From NCBI RefSeq assembly GCF_014202345.1, contig NZ_JACHGO010000002.1:62001-126000 (forward strand): 64,000 nucleotides of DNA, given 5' to 3'. Below, in pieces: positions 26,430 through 34,781 of the stretch; position 1 is the first letter of the stretch, and every line of letters begins with the position of its first letter. Source of the DNA: Desulfovibrio intestinalis. GTDB taxonomy: Bacteria > Desulfobacterota > Desulfovibrionia > Desulfovibrionales > Desulfovibrionaceae. The notes under the pieces were generated by a model. The model saw only the letters and a program-made list of their open reading frames with translations, had not been told where the DNA came from and ran no database searches. The position numbers and the translations under genes are program-made.

Positions 26430-26785
26430 GTAAATGCCTCCTGACGCTGCGCCTCAGGCCCAATGCCGTGCACAGCGCGTGGCAAATGTGTAGCAGAAGG
26501 CCGTGAGGAAAAAAAGCCCTGTAGCTGCCAAGTGCCCCCTTTGCATTAACGAACGTGAAGGGCTATAAGAAGGTTGCGTCGTTCCAGAACCACTACTGGC
26601 GCAGTCTGGCGCGCATCCGGAGCAATTTTATTTTAAAATTGTGCAGAGAACAGTGTAGCAGACGTTCGCCATAGAGGCGTAACCGACAGTTATTCATGGT
26701 TTTACTCACCGGAACTGGCGTGTTGAAAACGTTGCGAATGTAAATTCTCAAGGTTGAAATATTATAGATTTGCCAAGAGGTATGT
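26430..26785. other. Divergent intergenic region of rfbF and a lipoprotein gene
   Basis: No gene is seen. A palindrome AATTTTATTTTAAAATT lies near 26624. The last 80 bases are AT-rich (GAAATATTATAGATTTG) and should hold the lipoprotein gene's promoter. Confidence 0.4.
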
Positions 26786-27475
26786 ATGAAATTGTCCAGT
26801 CGTCCTTCTCGTTATTTTTCAGTGCTGCTGATACTGGCGGCCCTGGTGGCAGCCTGCGTATCTTCCGGGCCGCAAAAAGCGCTCAATGGCATGGCCGAGG
26901 CTTTGAAAAAGAATGACAGCGCAGCGTTTCTGGCAGGCATGGATCTTAAAAGCTTTGCCAACAACGACATAAAAAATATGACCAAGGAAGAAGCGCCTCT
27001 GGGCCTTCTGGACAGCCTGGGCCGTTCACTGGGCATTGGTGGCGTAGACGAACTGCTGGGCAGCATTGTGGATATGGAAGCACGCCTGCACAGCCACTTC
27101 AACCGTGGCGTCAGCACAGGCGAACTTATGGCCCAATGCCGTCAGGCTGAAACTCCCAATTGCCCCTGGGTGCCGGAAAGCCTGAACAACGCCAATGTTA
27201 CGGAAATCGGCTCTGACGCTGCCGTGGCCCAGATAACCACCCCGGCCCGCATGACAAGCTGGCTTGCCCTGCGCAAGATTGACGGCAAGTGGCTGGTGGT
27301 GGGACAGGCTGTTATGGAAAGCACGGCCCGCCAGTATGCTACCGAAAAAAGCGCTCCCGCTGCACCCGCTGCACCCGCTGTACCCAGCGAACCCAAGCCG
27401 CAACCCGCGCCGGAAAAGCCCGCTCCAGACCAGGATACTATGGCTGGAGATAATCAGAGCGTGACCAAAATCTAG
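26786..27475 (+). CDS. Lipoprotein of unknown function
   Basis: 229 residues. A signal peptide with lipobox LVAAC gives acylated Cys24. The mature part begins with a helical segment (ALNGMAEALKKNDSAAFLAG), carries two cysteines (MAQCRQAETPNCPW) and a beta-rich end (WLALRKIDGKWLVVGQAVM) that recalls small DUF-type domains of the DUF2939 kind. It then runs into a Pro/Ala-rich tail (AAPAAPAVPSEPKPQPAPEK). I do not recognise the family. The gene is monocistronic. The G of its TAG stop is the first base of hairpin element B. Confidence 0.8.
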   Translation: MKLSSRPSRYFSVLLILAALVAACVSSGPQKALNGMAEALKKNDSAAFLAGMDLKSFANNDIKNMTKEEAPLGLLDSLGRSLGIGGVDELLGSIVDMEARLHSHFNRGVSTGELMAQCRQAETPNCPWVPESLNNANVTEIGSDAAVAQITTPARMTSWLALRKIDGKWLVVGQAVMESTARQYATEKSAPAAPAAPAVPSEPKPQPAPEKPAPDQDTMAGDNQSVTKI

Positions 27476-27622
27476 GGGCTGTCTCTAAATAATTCTTTTG
27501 TCCAACTGGCTGCGTCAAAAAGCCTTTTTTACTCCAGTCGTGTACCGTGAAAGTACACTTCTTCCGTAAAAAAGGCTTTTTCCTTGCCCTTGGCGCAAAA
27601 TCATTAATTTAGAAACAGCCCC
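27475..27622. repeat. Long hairpin element, copy B
   Basis: Terminal inverted repeat GGGGCTGTCTCTAAAT / ATTTAGAAACAGCCCC. Nested arms AGCCTTTTTTAC / GTAAAAAAGGCT enclose AGTCGTGTACCGTGAAAGTA and CACTTC; the inner stem is GTGTAC/GTACAC. Confidence 0.75.
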
Positions 27623-27624
27623 TT

Positions 27625-27780
27625 TAGAGCATGTAAAAACTGAAAAATTTGAAAGTATTCAAGCAGTATAAACAGCACACAGTAGCGCGCCACAGCACCG
27701 GACAACCGGACGTGGATTCTGCCGAAAACGGTAGAATGACAACTTTGAAATGTAATGCATTTCAAAGTTGATCTGCTTTA
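27625..27780 (+). repeat. MITE-like 150-bp dispersed element
   Basis: Begins TAGAGCATGTAAAAACTG and ends with the perfect palindrome ACTTTGAAATGTAATGCATT...TCAAAGTTGATCTGC. The interior GGACGTGGATTCTGCCGAAA matches other copies. It lies two bases after hairpin element B. Confidence 0.8.
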
Positions 27781-27796
27781 ATGCATAAAATGCAGA

Positions 27797-27826
27797 GAGG
27801 AGCCTCTTTTGTAAAAGAGGCTCCTC
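27797..27826 (-). terminator. Perfect 14-bp inverted repeat after hflX
   Basis: GAGGAGCCTCTTTT / AAAAGAGGCTCCTC with almost no loop, 56 bases beyond the hflX stop. No long T-tract follows, so termination strength is uncertain. Confidence 0.55.
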
Positions 27827-27881
27827 CCGCACAAGGAATGTAAAGTGAAAATGCTTTAGCCCGCTGCGAGGCAAGCGTTGC

Positions 27882-29549
27882 TCAGTTGAGGCAGTAGGGA
27901 ATTTCTTCCACAATATTGGTGGCCTCGTGCAACAGACGCATTTCAAGCTCTTCCAGCAGTGCCTTGCAGCCGTCGCCCGTTTTGGCGGCAATGGGCAGGG
28001 CATGAGGAAAGGCGTCTGCGAGTTCCGCACGGGCGGGCGCTTCCAGCTGATCCCACTTGTTGAGAATGAGCAGGCGCGGCACCCGGTCAAGCTCCATCTC
28101 GGCCAAGATGGTTTCAACAGCGCTGATCTGCTGCAAAAGGTCGGGGTGCGATGCGTCAGCCACATGCAGAAGCAGCTGGGCTGCTTCCAGTTCCTCAAGC
28201 GTGGCGCGAAAAGCGTCCATGAGCTCCTTGGGCAGATTGCGGATAAACCCGACAGTGTCAGCCAGAATAAGCTCTTTTTCGGCAGGAAAACGCAGCCGCC
28301 GCGTGGTGGGATCAAGTGTGGCAAAAAGCTTGTTTTCCGCCAGTACTTCAGAGCGGGTGAGCGTGTTGAGCAGTGTTGACTTGCCCGCGTTGGTATAGCC
28401 CACAAGCGCCGCCAAAGGGATGCCCTGGCGTGAACGGCGCGCTCTGGTGAAAGAACGCTGCCTGCGTAACTGGTCGAGTTCTTTGCGGATGCGGGCCATT
28501 CTGTCGCGTATTTTGCGGCGGTCGGTCTCAAGCTTGGTTTCACCGGGGCCGCGTCCGCCAATGCCGCCCATAAGGCGGTCCATAGCGCGGTTTTTGCCCA
28601 CAAGGCGCGGTTGGGTGTAGCGCAACTGGGCCAGCTCCACCTGCAATTTGCCTGCGCGGCTTACGGCGTGCTGGGCAAAAATATCAAGAATGAGCTGGGT
28701 GCGGTCTACAACCTTGCGTTCGGTGATGTCTGCCAGATTATGCAGTTGCGAAGGCGAAAGCTCGCCGTCAAAAATCAGCATGCCCGCACGGCCTTGCAGG
28801 GCCAGCACTTCAAGTTCCGCAACTTTGCCGCGGCCCATGATAAGACGCGGGTTCACCTGGGTTACGCGCTGCACCATCCGCCCGGCCACGGTCAGGCCAG
28901 CGGTGCGGGCCAGTTCTCCCAGTTCATCCAGATTGCGTTCCTGAATGATGCGGGGCAGGGCAGCTACGGAAACCAGCAGGGCACGCGGGGTGCCGTCAGC
29001 TTCCCTAGCGTCTTCAGCCCGGCGCGACAATTCTTCCTCCAGAGCTTCAGCCGTGTCTACCATTTGGGCCGTTGTGCGGTCCCATGGACGGGGTTGATCG
29101 AGCTGATAGGCCTGGCCGTTGACGCTTGAGGGCAAAAGATGCGCCGCCTGCCACTGCACAGGATCGCCCACGGGGTTGACCGTAAGGGCGACAACGGCGT
29201 CCAGCCGCAGGAAGAGCATATCCATAAGGTCTTCCTGACTGATGCCGCCGGGTGTCAGATGCGTGTGCAAAAGACGCAGACCGCGCAGGCGTTCATTGCC
29301 GCTGCGGCCTCTGGGCAGTTCAGGAATCATGATGCTGCCAGCCTCGCCCACAATGACCATTTGCACACGGCCCTTGCGGTCGATGAGCAGGCCTACCTGC
29401 CGTCCTATGGCGCGTGAAAGCAGCGCCAGTTCGCGCGCCTGCTCAACCGTATAAACGTCTTCCGCAGGAAACCGGCGGTTGAACAAACGGTTGAGGGCGG
29501 CAAGCTGGCTCGGTTTCAGCCCTTGTACGTTGCCTTCTGGTTTTGGAAT
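27882..29549 (-). CDS. hflX: Ribosome-associated GTPase HflX, apparently starting at ATT
   Basis: About 555 residues. The HflX N-terminal domain (HTHLTPGGISQEDLMDM, LIMGRGKVAELE) is followed by the GTPase domain: Walker A ALVGYTNAGKST, FATLDPTTR, switch DTVGFIRNLP and NKWD. Reading upstream of the first TTG, the frame continues IPKPEGNVQGLKPSQLAALN, a typical HflX N-terminus. No ATG, GTG or TTG occurs there, but AGGAG stands seven bases before an ATT at 29547-29549. HflX splits stalled ribosomes under stress. If ATT is not used, the protein starts 21 residues later at TTG without a Shine-Dalgarno. Confidence 0.9.
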   Translation of the reverse strand: MPKPEGNVQGLKPSQLAALNRLFNRRFPAEDVYTVEQARELALLSRAIGRQVGLLIDRKGRVQMVIVGEAGSIMIPELPRGRSGNERLRGLRLLHTHLTPGGISQEDLMDMLFLRLDAVVALTVNPVGDPVQWQAAHLLPSSVNGQAYQLDQPRPWDRTTAQMVDTAEALEEELSRRAEDAREADGTPRALLVSVAALPRIIQERNLDELGELARTAGLTVAGRMVQRVTQVNPRLIMGRGKVAELEVLALQGRAGMLIFDGELSPSQLHNLADITERKVVDRTQLILDIFAQHAVSRAGKLQVELAQLRYTQPRLVGKNRAMDRLMGGIGGRGPGETKLETDRRKIRDRMARIRKELDQLRRQRSFTRARRSRQGIPLAALVGYTNAGKSTLLNTLTRSEVLAENKLFATLDPTTRRLRFPAEKELILADTVGFIRNLPKELMDAFRATLEELEAAQLLLHVADASHPDLLQQISAVETILAEMELDRVPRLLILNKWDQLEAPARAELADAFPHALPIAAKTGDGCKALLEELEMRLLHEATNIVEEIPYCLN

Positions 29550-29624
29550 GGTCGTCTCCTGACGGACGTATGTCTTTGGATATCCGGCGGGCCGGACCAG
29601 TTGATGCTGGCGGTTATAAAGCAG

Positions 29625-29651
29625 AAAAAACGGGGCGGCCAGGCCGCCCCG
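29625..29651 (-). terminator. Rho-independent terminator of the IMP cyclohydrolase gene
   Basis: CGGGGCGGCC / GGCCGCCCCG with a one-base centre; on the minus strand it is followed by TTTTTT, 12 bases after the stop codon. Confidence 0.8.
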
Positions 29652-29662
29652 AAGAATGCCGG

Positions 29663-30253
29663 TTACGGACGAAGGTAGGACGTGATGAGCGCGTCGTAAC
29701 GTGAAGTGGCCTCAAAGGCCCGTGACGCCATGATCTGGCGAAATTCCAGGCTCACGCCGTTTTCATGCGTACGCATTTCGTCCATCGCGGTGGGGTACCA
29801 CTGGGGCGAAGGCAGCACAAGAACACTGTGGAAGTTCTTGGCAGCCGCCCGCAGCATACATGGCCCGCCGATGTCAATTTCCTCCACGGCTTCTTCAAGC
29901 GAGAGCTGACGCTCCACAGCGCCTGCAAAGTCGTAAAGGTTGACGCAAACCAGATCAAAGGGGCGAATGCCCTTTTCGGTCAGGGTCTGCATGTGGGATT
30001 CTTCGTCTTTGTTGGCCAAAATGCCTGCGTGAATCTTGGGGTGCAGGGTTTTTACCCGGCCACCGAGAACTTCGGGAAAGCCGGTTACCGTACTTACCGC
30101 GGTGACGGGCAAGCCCGCCGCCTCCAGCACTTTCTGGGTACCGCCGGTGGAAATAAGCTCCACACCACGGGTGGTCAGAAAGGTGGCAAATTCCACAAGG
30201 CCGCTTTTGTCCGTAACGCTCAATATGGCGCGGCGGATGGGCAAAATTTCCAT
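29663..30253 (-). CDS. Stand-alone IMP cyclohydrolase (PurH N-terminal domain only)
   Basis: 196 residues equal to the MGS-like IMP cyclohydrolase domain of PurH: RRAILSVTDKSGLVEFATFL, ELISTGGTQKVLEAAGLPV, VTGFPEVLGGRVKTLHPKIH, DLVCVNLYDF and EEIDIGGPCMLRAAAKN. It closes formyl-AICAR to IMP in the last step of purine synthesis. The AICAR formyltransferase half (about 320 residues) is absent and a terminator follows, so the protein is complete as a single-domain enzyme; the transformylase must be encoded elsewhere. AGGAG precedes ATG. Confidence 0.9.
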   Translation of the reverse strand: MEILPIRRAILSVTDKSGLVEFATFLTTRGVELISTGGTQKVLEAAGLPVTAVSTVTGFPEVLGGRVKTLHPKIHAGILANKDEESHMQTLTEKGIRPFDLVCVNLYDFAGAVERQLSLEEAVEEIDIGGPCMLRAAAKNFHSVLVLPSPQWYPTAMDEMRTHENGVSLEFRQIMASRAFEATSRYDALITSYLRP

Positions 30254-30425
30254 GAAGCGACTCCTAAATTTCGATGGGTATATGCGCCGGAAAGCCCGGC
30301 GCTGCGTGATGCAACCCACCTTCATTACTACAGCAAAGCTTCTGTTTAGGCAATCAGCAACGCGCTCGACAGTTGTGGGCCTTGCAGGCAAAGGCCCGCG
30401 AGGCTATGCTGCAAGAGGAGGTTTT

Positions 30426-31232
30426 ATGCTGCTCAAACTCGTATCTTGGAATGTTAACGGTTTGCGGGCTGTGTCCGCCAAGGCGGAATGGGACTGGTTC
30501 ACGCAGACTGATGCGGATGTGGTTGCCCTGCAAGAGACCAAGGCGCACCCGGAGCAGCTGGACGAGACTGTGCGCGAGCCCGCCGGCTGGGAGTCATGCT
30601 GGTCGTCCAGTGTTGTAAAAAAAGGGTACTCCGGCGTGGCCGTGTACAGCCGCACGCCCTTTTTAAACAGCAGCGCAGAATTGCCGCAGCCTGAATTTCA
30701 GGGCGAAGGCCGCCTGCTGCATCTGGAATACCCGGCGTTTCATTTTTTCAATGGCTACTTTCCCAACGGCGGGGCCGAAGAGCTGGATGAAAACGGTAAA
30801 CCCACGGGGGCATTCAAACGCGTGCCCTATAAGATGGGATACTTCGAAGCTTTTCTGGCTTATGCTGAAGAATGCCGCAAGACAAAACCCATTGTGGTTT
30901 GCGGCGACTTCAATATAGCGCATCGACCCATAGATTTGGCCCGGCCCAAGCCCAACGAAAAAAATACGGGTTTTCTGCCTGAAGAACGCGCCTTTCTGGA
31001 CCGCTTTACAGCTATGGGCTATGTGGACACCTTTCGTCATGTACACGGCGACGCGCCTGAAAAATATTCGTGGTGGTCGTATAAGAGCCGCGCGCGTGAA
31101 AAGAATATTGGTTGGCGCATTGACTACTTTTTTGTCTCGCAGGAACTTGTGCCCGCCATTCGCGATGCCTGGATTGAAAACGACGTCTACGGCTCGGACC
31201 ACTGCCCTGTTGGCCTGAGTCTGGAGGTATAG
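30426..31232 (+). CDS. xth: Exodeoxyribonuclease III / AP endonuclease
   Basis: 268 residues of the endonuclease/exonuclease/phosphatase fold. The Mg-binding Asn is in LVSWNVNGLRA, Glu in ALQETKAHPEQL, Asp-x-Asn in VVCGDFNIAHRPIDL, and the terminal catalytic Asp-His in YGSDHCPVGLSLEV. It cuts DNA at abasic sites and removes 3' blocks in base-excision repair. AGGAGG seven bases before ATG fixes the start. It is divergent from the IMP cyclohydrolase gene and ends before a strong terminator. Confidence 0.94.
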   Translation: MLLKLVSWNVNGLRAVSAKAEWDWFTQTDADVVALQETKAHPEQLDETVREPAGWESCWSSSVVKKGYSGVAVYSRTPFLNSSAELPQPEFQGEGRLLHLEYPAFHFFNGYFPNGGAEELDENGKPTGAFKRVPYKMGYFEAFLAYAEECRKTKPIVVCGDFNIAHRPIDLARPKPNEKNTGFLPEERAFLDRFTAMGYVDTFRHVHGDAPEKYSWWSYKSRAREKNIGWRIDYFFVSQELVPAIRDAWIENDVYGSDHCPVGLSLEV

Positions 31233-31706
31233 GCTTCGGCGAAGACGCCGCCCTGTGCGCCGCGCAGATTAGTGTTGGCGCACAACGGCATTTTCGGGAT
31301 TGCCTGGCAGCCAGATATGCATCCCGCCCGCATGCCGTGTGCTTGTAGAGGCGGGTTGCTACAGACGGTGGGCCTGCGGCACGATGCGCTCTGCCCATCT
31401 GGATTCACTGCATACTTGTAATGAAAAACCGCCTTTGTCCTCTGCGTTGGAGCAGGGCCAAAGGCGGTTTTTGCATTTTATAAAAACAGAACAGGCCGTC
31501 AAAAAATGGACGGTTGCAATAATGCCAGATTGGAAAAACCGTGCGGCGAAAACTCACAAGGGATCTGCAATCCGTGTGGGCTCTGCCAGTGGGTTCAGCC
31601 GGGCATATCCGCCAATCAAAGCAGTCTTGGGGCAGATGAGCATTGAGAATATCCATCCTCAAAGCATGAAGCACGCCCATAGCGGCGTTTAACTGCGCAA
31701 ATAATT
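31233..31706. other. Gap between xth and a convergent hypothetical gene
   Basis: Apart from the terminator at 31424-31472, nothing recognisable; no ribosome-binding-site-led open frame on either strand. Confidence 0.5.
31424..31472 (+). terminator. Rho-independent terminator, probably of xth
   Basis: 14-bp arms AAAAACCGCCTTTG / CAAAGGCGGTTTTT with a 21-base loop, ending in five T. It is symmetric, so it may act in both directions. It lies 190 bases after the xth stop. Confidence 0.65.
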
Positions 31707-32003
31707 CTAGTCGAGCAGGCCCAAGAGGCGCGCCACACGCTGCTCATTCAGGCCAGAGTGCGCCTGCATCATTTCCTGGCTGTGCTGGGCGGCTTCGTCT
31801 TCCACCTGAGCAAGCGCCTGGGTCATTTCTTCATTATTGAGCATATGCGGTGTTTCTGTAACTGGGGGCTCCAGTTCATGCGCGGCGGATGTGCTAGCCG
31901 CAGCTTCCGCTTTTTGCGCGGGCAGCATAGCGTTCACCCTTTCCTGAAATGTTGGAAACAGCGGCCCCATATCATTATTACGAAAACGGAATTCCAGTTC
32001 CAC
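31707..32003 (-). CDS. Small hypothetical protein, GTG start
   Basis: 98 residues from a GTG placed seven bases after AAGGAG. No family is recognised. The first 25 residues (ELEFRFRNNDMGPLFPTFQE) are ordered-looking. The middle is Ala/Ser/Thr-rich and the end is helical and acidic (MTQALAQVEDEAAQHSQEMM). No signal peptide or membrane segment, so it is a cytoplasmic protein. Monocistronic. Confidence 0.6.
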   Translation of the reverse strand: MELEFRFRNNDMGPLFPTFQERVNAMLPAQKAEAAASTSAAHELEPPVTETPHMLNNEEMTQALAQVEDEAAQHSQEMMQAHSGLNEQRVARLLGLLD

Positions 32004-32379
32004 TGGCTTTCTCCTTATGCTTGGCGCTTCCAGTGCTGCTTTGGCAGTAAGGAAGGCAGTAGGCGGCAAAATTGACCATATAAGGTCTTGCGCTATTGAT
32101 AAGCAAAAAACATGCCTTGCGGCTGACGCGGAACTGCCGGTATCGGAGGCTCGTGGGCTTGCGTTTGTCTGTGAGAAGATGAATGGACAGCGTTATGGGG
32201 CAGTAGCATTGCATTGCTGCACGCTGGTCTGCCCATGGGGGCGGTTTTGCCTGTAAACAGGGAGCTGGTGCATAGCTGGCAGGGAAATGCGTATGCACGC
32301 CAGACGTTCAGCAAAAGGGGGGCGAGGGTGAAGTAGTCCCTTACAGGGTGAATAAAGTATTGCTGGCAAGCAGTCATAA
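32004..32379. other. Upstream region of the small hypothetical gene
   Basis: No gene is seen. A minus-strand promoter is expected here, but no convincing box pair was found. Confidence 0.4.
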
Positions 32380-32410
32380 AAAAGCCCGAAGGCATTGCCT
32401 TCGGGCTTTT
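32380..32410 (-). terminator. Terminator of the TPR operon
   Basis: AAAAGCCCGAAGGC / GCCTTCGGGCTTTT with a three-base loop, 20 bases beyond the TPR gene stop; on the minus strand it ends in TTTTTT. Confidence 0.8.
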
Positions 32411-32430
32411 GTGATCTGATTGTGAGGAAA

Positions 32431-33054
32431 TCAGCAGTTGGCCTTGAGCTCTTCCAGAAAGCCCTCAGGCACGTCAAAACCCAGTTTTTGGGCTGTTTCC
32501 GCCGCTTCCTTGGCCTTGGCGTGTTCGCCCTGGTCAAAGTAGGCCAGCGCCAGATTGTTCCAGGCAGGAGCAAAGGCGGGTTCTTTTTTAATGATGGCCA
32601 GGCACTGTTCTTCACAGGCCTTGAAGTTGCCCTTCATGAAGTAGGCCGTGGCCAGCGCGTTTTGCGCCTGCACAAAGTTGGGGTCCCACTTGAGTGCCTT
32701 GTTCAGGGCTGTAATGGCCTTGTCGGGCTCGCCGCGCTGCAAATGCACAAAGGCAATGTTGCTCCAGGGCACAGGGAACTTCGCGCGGCAGTTGGCGGCT
32801 TCTTCGTTATAGCGCAGGCAGCCTTCAAGGTCGCCGCGCTCAAGGCAGATGCCCCCAAGCTGCACATAGGCTTCCGCCAGGTGCGGAGAATTACGCACGG
32901 CATTCAGAAAAGCCTCTTCAGCGGCAACAAAATCGCGTTTGGTCAGAAGGGCCAGGCCCAGGTTGTAATAATGGTTGGCGCACTGCTCATTCTCGGCAAT
33001 TTCGGCCTTGAGGTCCGCAATGTATTCGTCCAGGTCGTTGTAGCGAGCTTTCAT
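32431..33054 (-). CDS. Tetratricopeptide-repeat protein
   Basis: 207 residues made of about five TPR units: ANHYYNLGLALLTKRDFVAA, AEAYVQLGGICLERGDLEG, PVPWSNIAFVHLQRGEPDKA, VQAQNALATAYFMKGNFKAC and FAPAWNNLALAYFDQGEHAK. There is no signal peptide, so it is a cytoplasmic scaffold. Eight or so cysteines and a C-terminal Asn-Cys are present. The ATG overlaps the stop of the preceding gene (ATGA), so it is coupled to it. The partner protein is unknown; the two upstream operon genes are the best candidates. Confidence 0.85.
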   Translation of the reverse strand: MKARYNDLDEYIADLKAEIAENEQCANHYYNLGLALLTKRDFVAAEEAFLNAVRNSPHLAEAYVQLGGICLERGDLEGCLRYNEEAANCRAKFPVPWSNIAFVHLQRGEPDKAITALNKALKWDPNFVQAQNALATAYFMKGNFKACEEQCLAIIKKEPAFAPAWNNLALAYFDQGEHAKAKEAAETAQKLGFDVPEGFLEELKANC

Positions 33055-33443
33055 TGGATATGCCCCTCTTTTTTCAAAAGATCATAGTACCAGCGGCAAA
33101 AGTCGAAAATGCCCATGTATTTTTCGTCTTTATTGATGACGCCCAGAGCGCATTCCATAGCGCCCTTGCTGTAAGCCTTGCCGTATGGGCCTTTTTTGGC
33201 CGCATCGTGCAAAAATTCGTTAATAAGCTGCTGTGTTGTGCGTTTGGAGATGTCCGTGCGCAGGTCAAGAGGGTCGTTGGGCTTCTGGAAAGGGTCCCAG
33301 TTATCGTAGCCCAGACGGTCCACAAATTTCCGGCGGCGCGGATTCATGCGGTCATAAATCTCGCGTTTGAGCTTTTCCTGCTCATCGTTGAGTTCTTGCG
33401 GCGTGCCGTCCCGAAAGACGGTGGCTGGTATGCTGCCGTACAT
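33051..33443 (-). CDS. Hypothetical protein in the YkgJ-TPR operon
   Basis: 130 residues, family not recognised. It is highly charged and tyrosine-rich, without signal or membrane segments (EEL-type helix NDEQEKLKREIYDRMNPRRR, then KGPYGKAYSKGAMECALGVI and FDFCRWYYDLLKKEG). AAGGAG six bases before ATG gives the start, and the stop overlaps the TPR gene by four bases. The tight operon implies that it functions with the TPR and Cys-cluster proteins. Confidence 0.8.
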   Translation of the reverse strand: MYGSIPATVFRDGTPQELNDEQEKLKREIYDRMNPRRRKFVDRLGYDNWDPFQKPNDPLDLRTDISKRTTQQLINEFLHDAAKKGPYGKAYSKGAMECALGVINKDEKYMGIFDFCRWYYDLLKKEGHIQ

Positions 33444-33561
33444 GCCGTGCTCCTTGCTGTGCGAAAAAACGTCTATGGCGCGAATTTTGGCGTCAATCGC
33501 CGCGCGCGGCAACCGCGTTCGCTCGCACGGGCGATTGCGGCTGTGACTGCCTGTGGCTGCT

Positions 33562-34233
33562 CTAGGCTTTTTCCTTCTTGGCGGGGCCAATGCCCAGATA
33601 CGCCTCATCGTAGCGGGTCAGCAGAGCCATGGACAGAGGCACATAAACCTCGTGCAGTTCCTTGAAGCGCGAATTCACGGCTGTGGCGATTTCTTTGCTC
33701 AGATCTTCAAGTTTGATCTGCATTTTGTCCATATGCACAGTGGGGTAGGGCTTGCCTTTTTCAAAAGCAGAAAATCCGCAGACGTGACCCTGGCCGCCGA
33801 TAGCGGTGGGGACGCCATAAAGCCTGCATGTAATGGGGCGGGCTTCGTACAAAAGGCATTTGTCATCATCGCCAAGCAAAGGGCAGCGCATTTTGACCTT
33901 GGCGGCGACAGCCATGATTTCTCCGGGGTTTTCGCCGTCTTTTTCCGCCCGGTAAAGTTCGCGCTTGAGGCGGGTGGTGTGGCGGTCCAGTTCCGAGGCG
34001 CGTTCCAGAATGGCCGAGCGTTCAGGCCCGTAGCCAAAGCGGTCTTCAAAGGCCTTGTGGATATACATGGCCTCGATCAGGGAAAGATCGAACATGGCGT
34101 GACAACAGTCGCTACAGCCTTCCTTGCAGGTCACGCACTGAGGACAGGCTTCCCGAACCCGGTCAAACAGGGTATCGGCCTCGGCCCGCAGATTTTCATA
34201 GCGGGCAAAAATGGCGGTCAGATCAGGGATCAT
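33562..34233 (-). CDS. YkgJ-family cysteine-cluster protein
   Basis: 223 residues with the CxxCxxCC-type metal-binding pattern of the YkgJ family (PF03692): CPQCVTCKEGCSDCCHAMFD near residue 40, then CPLLGDDDKCLLYEARPITC with Cys spacing and the Arg-Pro-x-x-Cys-Arg signature. It probably binds an Fe-S cluster or zinc. The ATG at MIPDL is used because AGGA lies at good distance. It is the first gene of a three-gene unit; the TAG stop is part of the sequence TAGAGCA also seen at element termini. Confidence 0.82.
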   Translation of the reverse strand: MIPDLTAIFARYENLRAEADTLFDRVREACPQCVTCKEGCSDCCHAMFDLSLIEAMYIHKAFEDRFGYGPERSAILERASELDRHTTRLKRELYRAEKDGENPGEIMAVAAKVKMRCPLLGDDDKCLLYEARPITCRLYGVPTAIGGQGHVCGFSAFEKGKPYPTVHMDKMQIKLEDLSKEIATAVNSRFKELHEVYVPLSMALLTRYDEAYLGIGPAKKEKA

Positions 34234-34500
34234 GGTCATCCTGTGGCTGTGCGGAAGGCGTGTACGGGCCGTCCGGCAGGTGTGCGGCGGGGCGAAGACA
34301 AGGGTTCGCCATGTGTTTGCGGGTGTTCCGGTATTGCCTAAATCAGGCTCTCAGGGCCTGTGTGGCCGTATGAGGTCTTTTTCAAGGGGGATCAGGCAGG
34401 CATATGCCACGCCGGATGTTTTCCGCATTCCGCTTGGTATGTAAGTGCCGCCTGGCGCGCGTGCGTCGGGCGGCACAACACTCAGTCTGTGAGTGAGCCA

Positions 34501-34524
34501 GTGGAAAGCCTTTCGGCTTTCCAC
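34501..34524 (-). terminator. Hairpin after the ferredoxin gene
   Basis: Perfect 10-bp stem GTGGAAAGCC / GGCTTTCCAC with a TTTC loop, seven bases beyond the stop; no T-tract. Confidence 0.5.
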
Positions 34525-34530
34525 CATTGC

Positions 34531-34719
34531 CTAGTTTTCTTCAATGGCAATGGCGCTGACTTCACAGACTTCGACACAGGATTCACAGCCGAGGCATTCT
34601 TCGGGGCTCACGGCTTCGGACTTGCCGTCTTTGATTTCGTAAACTTCAACGGGGCAAACGTCTACACATTCGCCACAGCCGATGCACTTGTCCACGTCAA
34701 CATTCACATTGTAACCCAT
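34531..34719 (-). CDS. 2[4Fe-4S] ferredoxin
   Basis: 62 residues with two complete cluster motifs: CIGCGECVDVCP (residues 12-23) and CLGCESCVEVCE (residues 43-54). The second lacks the usual Pro after the last Cys. It is very acidic, as expected for a soluble low-potential electron carrier serving pyruvate oxidoreductase, hydrogenases and the like. GGAGG lies before ATG. Monocistronic, with its own promoter and a hairpin in the leader. Confidence 0.95.
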   Translation of the reverse strand: MGYNVNVDVDKCIGCGECVDVCPVEVYEIKDGKSEAVSPEECLGCESCVEVCEVSAIAIEEN

Positions 34720-34749
34720 GATGTCCTCCCAATAGGTTGTCTTGCTTGA

Positions 34750-34780
34750 TTGTACAAGCGGGTAAAAATAGCTTGTGCAA
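34750..34780 (-). promoter_or_regulatory. Inverted repeat in the ferredoxin leader
   Basis: TTGTACAAGC and GCTTGTGCAA (nine of ten complementary) separated by 11 bases, between the promoter and the start codon. It could be an operator or an mRNA stem-loop. Confidence 0.4.
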
Positions 34781-34781
34781 T

